Shown one piece after another: positions 57,801-64,000 of a DNA stretch of 64,000 nucleotides; the stretch's first letter is position 1; each line of letters starts with the position of its first letter. This DNA is from Prostheceraeus crozeri. Its lineage: Eukaryota; Platyhelminthes; Polycladida; Euryleptidae. The stretch covers positions 124,001 through 188,000 of the forward strand of contig CAJQUW010012972.1 in NCBI GenBank assembly GCA_907163375.1. Reading direction: 5' to 3'. The notes under the pieces were generated by a model that was given only the letters and a program-made list of their open reading frames with translations, was not told the DNA's origin and did not search any database. The position numbers were made by a program, and so were the translations under genes.

Positions 57801-58684
57801 GTACTTCATTATAATGCAATATTGATAAAACTGCATATAGGAAGCAATCATTTGCATTTGAATTAACATTAATGAAAGCTTTGGAGTTTTTTAACTTATT
57901 TGGTAGAGGAAATGATTGTCCACCTGACAGTATTGGACTTGTTATTACATTGAACTCTATATTTTGTACATCATCTATAATCCAATTGCTACCCTTTTTT
58001 GTGAAGGCTTCAATATGATTTATTAGACTATTTAGATGATCCTGAAACCAAGCATCATAGTCATAAATATAGTTTGAGGATGATGAGGTAAAGTGTGCGA
58101 GAAAAGTTTCTTCTTCTTGAGGATTAGAACGGACATAACGAATTTGTGCAATCAGACGACCGCGCAATTGATAGCTCCTTAGTAAGTCAGACACTAAATT
58201 CCCTAACATGGAACGCATGCTTTCTAAGAATGATGTTATGTCCAAAGTAGGTGTTGTTGGCGTGATATCATATACACGTGCATGGCTATTGAGTGCGGTT
58301 TCGCTGAGACTAACAGTTCCATGGTTATTATGCATATTCATCTCACTGTTTGTATTATGTACATTCATATGCTGTCGAAATCTACTTATAGAGTTATACG
58401 TTTTGCCACACCGAGAGCAGTATTGCATAAAGTTTTGTATGTTAGTTGAAGCGCTGGTTGTTGGCTTAGAAGTAGATCTATTTTGATTATTCCAATTTGA
58501 CTCTGTTATGCCATCATTCGGTTTATTATTGCATACAAGTTTATGCCTCTTAAGATTATCCATCCTATTCGTCTTATATGGACACTTGCTACATTGATAC
58601 GTTTTTCCTAACTTACAAAATTTTTCATGACGTTGCAAATTGCCTACGAGAGTGAAAGCTTTTCCACATGGTACAGACAACCAT
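54835..58684 (-). pseudogene. protein-primed DNA polymerase B with zinc fingers and OTU-like region; three in-frame stops
   Basis: The N-terminus has three C2H2/C2HC fingers (HEKFC, NLKRHKLVC, FRQHMNVH ends). It is followed by an OTU-like region (NANDCFLYAVLSILH, later GAAHYCGIPKLSRLY) and a fourth finger. Exonuclease motifs are VIYADIECYI, FFHNFKNYDSH and YLKLDVLLLADIF. Polymerase motifs are LTYLDVNNLYG (A), FYKLKNNSLSGKTMEN (B) and CGGDTDSFFL (C), then KPKMHSMKY. It should replicate the linear genome using a terminal protein. In-frame stops are at 57,241-57,243 (TAG), 56,062-56,064 (TAA) and near 55,480 (TAA), with no frame change between 58,680 and 54,835. The only good ATG (58,684) is one frame off, so a small indel hit the first codons. 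Confidence 0.93.
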
Positions 58685-58712
58685 GATTATTGATGAGGAT
58701 TGAAATTAGCAA

Positions 58713-58745
58713 GCCCTTATATACATCTACCATCTAATGACGTCA
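58713..58745 (-). promoter_or_regulatory. polymerase promoter: TATA box and CRE-like site
   Basis: On the minus strand TGACGTCA (58,738-58,745) precedes GTATATAAGGGC (58,713-58,724), about 30 bases before the ATG at 58,684. A CCAAT-type sequence lies a little further upstream (about 58,760). CREB/ATF-type factors could drive it. Confidence 0.7.
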
Positions 58746-58814
58746 GCGTCATCACCAGCCAATACCATATGTTCCGATCTGTTGTAAAGAGAAAACACAA
58801 ACAATTTCAACAAT

Positions 58815-58820
58815 TTTATT
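58815..58820 (-). terminator. polyadenylation signal of the spliced gene
   Basis: AATAAA on the minus strand, about 38 bases after the stop at 58,858. It marks the end of the last exon. Confidence 0.6.
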
Positions 58821-58857
58821 TTCAAAATAGAAGAAAATAGAAGTCAAAGTAATGAAG

Positions 58858-60938
58858 TTACAGCTTAACACATTTGACAATACCACTATGGTAGAGTTTT
58901 AAGTGACTGCAGCTGTCACTACAGCCACCCAAATCGTCCATCCTCGTACGGCGCACTCTTCTGATGCCATTTTGGGAACAGTCGAGGTGCACAAGCGTTT
59001 CTTTGTTATGCTGTTGGCTTGTGGTTACTTGGGAGGCCAACAGGAGGTTTGATTGAGTAATATTTCTTGGAGACTCAATCAAACCTCTATTGTCCTCCTT
59101 GAACTTCACCTCGCGGGTCTGAACCTCCTTTAGGCGCTCTTGGCAACGACGGAGTTGTACCTCAACGTGTTGTACCTCGTGTTGTACCTCTTCTACTGTC
59201 GCGTCGAGATCGACATTGTACTGCCGAACAGGGAGAGCAGCTGGAGGTGCGGGCACACCAGCGTGAGGGAAGGATCTGCGGCTGGGATCGGAGAGGAAGG
59301 AGCTGCGGCTGGGATCGGAGAGGAAGGATCTGCGGCTGGGATCGAAGAGGAAGGACGCAGTGGAGATAACGGAGCCAGTGTCATCATCGGTGATAATGGA
59401 CGGCGCACACTCCAGCTCGGAGAAGCCCGGATGTGGCTGAATGACACCTCTTCCTGAGATGCACACATCGCGGAGTCTTGTAATCGAAAGAAACAATTGT
59501 TTATCATCTATTTAGCATTTTACCATTGATGAGATACAAAAGTGAATTTCTCTTACCACCGGCTGGATTGTGACCTTCTGACCAGATCCAATCTCTCTCA
59601 CGGGGCAACGAGTCATTCTAAAAGATAAATCAATCTACTACAGACAAAAAACATTAGTAGTAAAGTGAGTTTCGAAACATAGTTTAATAGAAAATTCTGT
59701 ACTTATGCAGTTGACCAACTTTGATACTTACATTTGTAACAGGATCATCATCCTCATCGGAATATGTCGGGGAAGAAGTCGCTGACGAAGTTTCTTCATC
59801 AGATGAAGTCGCTGACGAAGTTTCATCGTCCTCTGATGAAGACTCCCGAATCGAATAAGGCTTTTCTTCATTGTCTTCCACCGACGTACTCGTCGCTGGC
59901 GTCGATAGGAAACTTCGATGCTTCCTGAGGGACAGCGATCGCACAACCTGCAGCGAAAAATAAGATAACATGTTCGCAACTCATTGAGAAGCATACATGT
60001 TCTTGGAAATACTTCATGCATTGAGAAATATTATTGACAAATAACTAAACAATGACACTTACGGGACTAGGAAGACACTTCTTCTCCGGTGTAGGCAAAC
60101 GGGGTATACTGTTCACACCTGTAAACAGCTGAAGAAAAGATCATATTCAATTTCACATAAAGAGCTAATGAATAACTTTAATACTTACATTTCTCAAGCA
60201 TTCAGCCGCTTTCTCCTCTTCAAAACTGACACAAGTCTGTTGAGGCAACTCACTCTGAAATGTTGTGACAATGTTGAAATACTTTTTACATGGTAGAATA
60301 ATTAACGGAGTAAATGTATTCTCACATTTTTAGTGACAATCTTTTTTTGAATTAAGACCTTGGTCTTCTTAGGAGGAGGCATCTTATCATTATCCTGAAA
60401 TGTTTAAACGATATATGTTTTTATGCATAATGGACCAATAATTAATTTATTCGGTTTTAAGAAGCTATCCTTTGAAGGTATTATGTATGATTGACAGAAC
60501 TCACCTCAAAATCACTTAAGGTGTCATCGATGAACTGTCGTGACTTGGGGGCTTTCTTTGGGACTCGGGACTTGACGGGTTTCTTTATTGCCGTAGGCTC
60601 ATCAACCTGTGAAAGGACACCTTCCATCGGCCTCTCCTTTTGAAATAACCGCTCCAACCTCCTCTTTGCAGCCTTTGAGGTGAGGTTGATGCCCTTCCTC
60701 CCATTTTGCTGAGCACATGGTGTATGCTTTTCAATGAATGCCTTAGAGGCTTCGGTATTAACCTTTTCATTACTCCGTTTATATGACTTGCAAGTTAGGC
60801 AGTACAGATACGCACAGTCACTTTTGAAGATGCAGTTCTTGTGACCGCTCTTATTAGCATGTCGAACGGGTAATTGACATGTTTCACAGAAGTGAAAAAT
60901 TAGGCGCTGTCGTGCAAGACTCTCTTGTCGGACCATCT
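58858..60938 (-). CDS. multi-exon viral accessory gene (seven coding exons)
   Basis: Coding exons by GT-AG signals are 60,938-60,505, 60,394-60,326, 60,254-60,189, 60,128-60,063, 59,947-59,732, 59,617-59,557 and 59,476 onward. Donors are GTGAGT, GTGAGA, GTAAGT (three times) and GTAAGA; all acceptors end in AG, mostly TTTCAG-like. The first five introns are phase 0 and every exon is open in the joined frame. Exon one (from ATG 60,936) has a Cys/His cluster (CETC, CIFKSDC, CLTC, HTPC) and a basic patch. Later exons have PPPKKTK, IPRLPTPEKK and an acidic Ser-rich run (SSEDDETSSATSSDEE). The last exon has 27-bp repeats. Splicing leads to a stop at 59,193, but an overlapping frame open to 58,858 encodes a coiled coil. 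Function unknown; possibly nuclear and regulatory. Confidence 0.75.
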
Positions 60939-61574
60939 CTATAGAGGAAAAGAAATTTGATTATAATTTTGTCTCTTATTAAATGAGAACTCATCTATAT
61001 ATCATCAACAAAACTCTATGAAGTACTACCTTGATATTGAATAAATCTTAGAAAGAATTGAATCTGAAGTTGAAATTGAAACCGAAAGTCGAAAGTTTAA
61101 TTTATTTCGAAAACGGTTTGCTCATAGAAAGAGTTGAAATTTGCAAGTAGCTGTCTTGAAATTATTTAATTTCGAAATTAATTTAATGGAATGAAAGTGA
61201 AATTTCGAAAATTTCAACCAATCCTCAATTTGTTTAACTAAACAAGCTTGAATTTTATACATCTGTTAGCAGATGACAGACTGAATAATTAAAATGGATG
61301 AAGGCTTTATTTAGGTATCTTTTATTCATAAACAAACTGTGAAAATCTTGTTGATTTAAATACACTTACATTTAAACTGATATGTTCATGTCTCTCGCTC
61401 AATGACTTAATTTAGGATGAAAAATTAAAAAAAACATGGTTAATAATGTAACATAAAGTGTTCCTATCCTAAAACCCAAGCTTCTATATTTAAAGCTATT
61501 TGGTTATAAGAACTTAATAATGTTTCTACTCCCGAATATCCTACAAAGTAGCACAACATGGTAGTGAAACTCAC
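60939..61574 (-). other. large 5' intron of the accessory gene
   Basis: This runs from a GTGAGT donor at 61,574 to a CTATAG acceptor just before the first coding ATG. It is about 0.6 kb, AT-rich, and without other features. Confidence 0.6.
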
Positions 61575-61655
61575 TTCAGAATTGTAGTATGAATCGGAGA
61601 ACGGAGGAACGAAGAACGATGTCTGGTATGGACACTGAATTATTTGAAAATGAGT
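61575..61655 (-). other. non-coding first exon of the accessory gene
   Basis: The region is placed from about 30 bases after the TATA box (61,678-61,686) to the donor CTGAA-GTGAGT. No ATG in it continues into the coding frame. The exact 5' end is an estimate. Confidence 0.5.
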
Positions 61656-61677
61656 GAAAATTCGTTGTGTGCAACCT

Positions 61678-61686
61678 CCTTATATA
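61678..61686 (-). promoter_or_regulatory. TATA box (TATATAAGG) of the spliced gene
   Basis: The minus strand reads TATATAAGGAGG, the same 12 bases as the box before 47,245. A TGATGTCA-like site lies about 40 bases upstream. Confidence 0.7.
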
Positions 61687-62047
61687 TGAAATTGACAAAG
61701 CAACTATGAACAAAGACCTTGTGACATCACATCCTGGAATTGGTACGACCAAACAAAATTGATAACTCAAACAAGAAATTAAACAGCTGGTTTATTTTAA
61801 ACTTAGAAGTGGAAGTGCCATCAAATGTGTTGAAAGATTTCTACATACAAGCATTGGAGTCAATTCCAAATATTATAAAATGATGGAATGATATATTGCT
61901 TGAAATGCTATTATTTAAAGACATATTATCATTTAAATTTAAAGATACCAGATGCTTGAATTGTTTAAGAAATTGTAAATTTCAAATTGCGCGCCAAATT
62001 TCGAAAATTCAAATTTCGCGCCAAAATTTAAATAATCAAATGTAATG

Positions 62048-62189
62048 ATGAAGGTTAGGGTTAAGGTTAGGTTTAGGTTTAGGGTTAAGGTTAGGGTTAA
62101 GGTTGGGGTTAGGGTTAAGGTTAGGGTTAAGGTTAGGGTTAGGGTTAAGGTTAGGGTTAGGGTTAAGGTTAGCGTTAGGGTTAGGGAAG
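62048..62189. repeat. interstitial telomere-like array, (TTAGGG/TTAAGG)n
   Basis: About 140 bases of TTAGGG units mixed with TTAAGG and single-base variants, G-rich on the plus strand. TTAGGG is the usual metazoan telomere repeat. Here it lies within the provirus, between two viral genes. Confidence 0.93.
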
Positions 62190-62430
62190 CAAGAAGAGTA
62201 TCTATGGCACCCGGAACCCATGGGTAAATAAATTTTCGAGTGCGCGAAGCGCCCGAGAATTTTTGAGGCCCCCCCCGCACCGTGCATGAAGTGTATGAAG
62301 TGTATGAAGGTCAAAGGTCATGGTCAAGTGTAGAGGTTTGTATATTATGGTCATTTTTAGTTGTAAAACTTTAACTTTGAAAATTTGTAAACTTAGTCAT
62401 TTTTGTAAAAAAACTTGGAATTTTTCAAGT

Positions 62431-62745
62431 TGCATACAGATGCATACAAGTAAGATTTTTTCATCAAATGGGTACATACACTATATTATTCGAATGCTCT
62501 TTCCATTCTGATTCTAATGGTGCATTGTATTACACATGTATGACATATAACTAGAGAGCTACATGCCTTTAAAGAATGGGCCAAAAACTTTGTGAATTTA
62601 AAAATCTAACATTTGTCTGCTTGCATACAGTTGCATACAACTAGAATTTTCCCATCGAATAGGTACATACTTCATATCATTCGAATGGTCTTTTCATTCT
62701 CATTCTTATGGTGTCGTGTATGACACATGTATGATATCATCCTGG
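62431..62745. repeat. direct duplication, period about 191 bp
   Basis: TGCATACAGATGCATACAA at 62,431 and the near copy TTGCATACAGTTGCATACAA at 62,621 each start roughly 120 bases of similar sequence, including GGGTACATAC/AGGTACATAC and TTATGGTG-like stretches, separated by about 70 unrelated bases. Confidence 0.8.
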
Positions 62746-62993
62746 ACTGCTACAAGCATTTTAAAATTAACAACATAACTGTTTCTTTAAAAGTTATATG
62801 TTCCTATTTATTTCAAGTTGAAGTCTTCATATTTGATTTTTTTTGTTTCAATTCAGTTATTGAACATCATTAATTATAGATAGTTATTCCCCTTTCCCAT
62901 TCAGACCTTAATTGAAGACCGATTTGTGAAATGATAAAACAAGTCTGTTCATATATACAAATGAATATTAAATGAAAAGATTAAAAAAACACA

Positions 62994-63391
62994 CTAAATG
63001 TCATCAAGGTAAGGAAAGGGTACAAGTTTTTTCAAGTCCACTTGCACATGGATCCTGGTCTTTTTGGGCGCACAGGGACAGCGACGTGGTGTGTCAAGGT
63101 CGATGATTGAAAATTCGAGAGCGGTTGTGAGGTTCCGCTCGTTCGGCTCCATTCGCATGAAGACCCGTTTGGTGTGATACTTTTTCGGCGCGTTCTTCAC
63201 TTTGACAGTGACCTTCCATATAGTGGCGTTCGCATGGACTTTCTATTCATGTGCCGCATCGTCTCGATTGATACGTCACTATCATCACTCGAGTAGTCGG
63301 GCGATGCAGGGGCTTGGGTGAACACCACCGGCTCGTTTGGTGTTGTAGATCGCTCCATCGGAGATTGGGGAGGTGTATTGGTACGTTCCAT
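62994..63391 (-). pseudogene. small viral gene of unknown function, frameshifted
   Basis: From ATG 63,391 the frame has a Ser/Thr/Pro-rich part with the repeated words PQSPMER, then an acidic patch (PDYSSDDSDVSIE). Near 63,240 the continuation moves to another frame, which reads NAPKKYHTKRVFMRMEPNER and DTPRRCPCAPKKTRIHVQVD to a stop at 62,994. The upstream frame stays open to about 63,480, where CTAG could be a splice acceptor, so a leader intron is possible. The gene diverges from the one at 63,683 and each has its own TATA box. I cannot assign a family. Confidence 0.45.
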
Positions 63392-63540
63392 TGGCGATTG
63401 AGGTGAAGTGGTACGATCAGCAGTACCGTTCTCAACTGCAGCTTCCTGTTTGCGATCTATAATGACTTCTAGATTTAAAATAATTGTAACTTGTAAACGT
63501 GAGGATTAGAACCTTTGATAAGAATTGGTACAAACCTCGG

Positions 63541-63550
63541 ACTTATATAC
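63541..63550 (-). promoter_or_regulatory. TATA box of the leftward gene at 63.4 kb
   Basis: The minus strand reads GTATATAAGT. An inverted CCAAT box (ATTGG on the minus strand, about 63,577) lies upstream and is shared with the divergent promoter. Confidence 0.6.
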
Positions 63551-63617
63551 TTTTTAAACAAAGGAAATCCTAACAGCCAATCAGAGAGGTACCAAACTTC
63601 CCTAAAGACTATATAAC

Positions 63618-63627
63618 TATATAAAGG
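63618..63627 (+). promoter_or_regulatory. TATA box of the rightward gene at 63.7 kb
   Basis: TATATAAAGG lies 56 bases before the ATG at 63,683, with CCAAT at about 63,577. Together with the leftward box this makes a compact divergent promoter of about 140 bases. Confidence 0.65.
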
Positions 63628-63682
63628 ATGTCATTGTTCCAAACTGTCAAGTACTTATCCTCAACGTCCCATAACAAGAAGC

Positions 63683-63973
63683 ATGTACTCAAAACATTTA
63701 TTCTATTTTCAAAATGACAGCCAAGTCATTATGGGAGGTCAGTTGGATATGACCGTGCATCTCTGTTGTGGCTGCAAAGTGGCCCTGTGGAAAACTTTAA
63801 CTGTGACAGCACTTCAAAGGCGGAGTGGACTACCAGTGAAGTGTCCGGTACACGAGTGTGAGCATGACTTCACCAACAATCAGACATTTCATGAATGGTG
63901 TGATGACTTCCTAAAGATCATGGAGTCACCTGAGGGACGTGATCTGTACCCATCATTTATTTTTAATGCTTAA
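63683..63973 (+). CDS. small Cys/His-rich viral protein
   Basis: 96 residues. A central zinc-binding-like cluster reads HLCCGCKVALW and, 20 residues later, KCPVHECEHDF, then HEWC. The spacing is not that of a classical RING or C2H2 finger. Small proteins with paired CxxC-type clusters are common among early genes of small DNA tumour viruses, but nothing here proves such a role. It has its own TATA box and ends 27 bases from the window edge. Confidence 0.55.
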   Translation: MYSKHLFYFQNDSQVIMGGQLDMTVHLCCGCKVALWKTLTVTALQRRSGLPVKCPVHECEHDFTNNQTFHEWCDDFLKIMESPEGRDLYPSFIFNA

Positions 63974-64000
63974 ATTAAACCTACATTGTAAATCTCTTGT

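Larger units (their letters stand above)
61690..62990. other. intergenic region with E2F-like sites, telomeric repeats and a duplication
   Basis: No gene is supported. It contains a perfect TTTCGCGCCAAA site (about 62,014-62,025), the telomeric array at 62,048, a GC-rich hairpin-forming stretch near 62,240 (GCGCGAAGCGCCC), a C tract near 62,270, and two copies of a roughly 120-base segment at 62,431 and 62,622. Confidence 0.5.
46603..64000. mobile_element. Polinton/adintovirus-like endogenous virus (right end outside the window)
   Basis: The set of FtsK/HerA-type ATPase, penton-like and double-jelly-roll capsid proteins, adenain-type protease and protein-primed DNA polymerase B is the hallmark of Polintons (Mavericks) and the related adintoviruses. 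The morphogenesis genes run rightward and polymerase and accessory genes run leftward, meeting near 53.5 kb. No retroviral-type integrase is seen; it may lie beyond the window, so I cannot decide between Polinton and adintovirus. Damage is limited: five in-frame stops, a capsid frameshift, and a few further shifts. Confidence 0.9.

Noticed and set aside
54835-58684. Alternative genetic code with TAA/TAG as sense codons
   Set aside because: One stop falls at a position where polymerase relatives have a conserved proline, many other genes in the element are open with normal stops, and host-type signals suggest ordinary decay. Kept only as a finding to test.
61939-62314. Open frames reading as repeated TLTLTL or NPNLNPNPN proteins
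   Set aside because: They are translations of the telomere-like hexamer array and have no independent support.
46603-64000. Retroviral-type integrase expected for Polintons
   Set aside because: I looked for the zinc-binding and D,D-35-E motifs in all frames of the element by eye and did not see them; it may lie beyond the right edge.

Overview
The window is AT-rich nuclear DNA of a multicellular animal. It is crowded with transposable elements, and I recognise no intact host gene. An interstitial run of TTAGGG-type telomere repeats, CR1/Jockey-like LINE fragments, several Tc1/mariner-superfamily and hAT-like elements and a Polinton/adintovirus-type provirus all point to an invertebrate metazoan. 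I cannot fix the phylum from the sequence.

Layout. 1-26,300 is a graveyard of nested transposons. It holds LINE fragments in both orientations; a 3.6-kb IS630/Tc1-like element whose terminal repeats carry a 21-bp minisatellite (1,506-5,099); a CR1-like LINE with ORF1 still open (5,102-8,755); a 244-bp perfect palindrome (16,397-16,640); a nearly intact DD41D mariner (17,304-19,011); a pogo relic; and a Tigger derivative (25,170-26,219). 26,300-46,100 has almost no coding potential. It is built from foldback repeats, TCGG-rich minisatellites, a THAP-domain relic, and a 7.5-kb terminal-inverted-repeat element (36,132-43,638). That element carries a 196-198 bp satellite array, itself split by a hAT-like insertion with a perfect 8-bp target duplication.

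From about 46,600 to the right edge lies most of a Polinton/adintovirus-like element; its right end, and any integrase, lie outside. Rightward genes: a UBA-RING E3-like protein, two small unknowns, a basic GG-motif protein, the FtsK/HerA-type packaging ATPase, a penton-like minor capsid protein, a basic core/pVI-like protein, the double-jelly-roll major capsid protein and an adenain-type protease. Leftward genes: a TBP-like protein, an unknown gene upstream of it, protein-primed DNA polymerase B (zinc fingers, OTU-like region, exonuclease and polymerase motifs), and a multi-exon gene with canonical GT-AG introns. Two small genes diverge near 63.5 kb. Many genes have TATATAAGG-type TATA boxes and nearby AATAAA signals, as expected for a virus transcribed by host RNA polymerase II.

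The capsid proteins, ATPase and protease form a virion-assembly module. The protease probably cleaves the two small basic proteins, which carry adenain-type sites. The polymerase would replicate the linear genome, and the RING, TBP-like and spliced genes look like host-interaction or transcription genes. The copy is damaged: three in-frame stops and a start-region frameshift in the polymerase, a frameshift with missing sequence in the major capsid gene, and single in-frame stops in two other genes. It is probably an endogenised, recently inactivated copy. The most unusual structures are three tandem stem-loops with compensatory base changes between the polymerase and the next leftward gene, and the intron-rich accessory gene.
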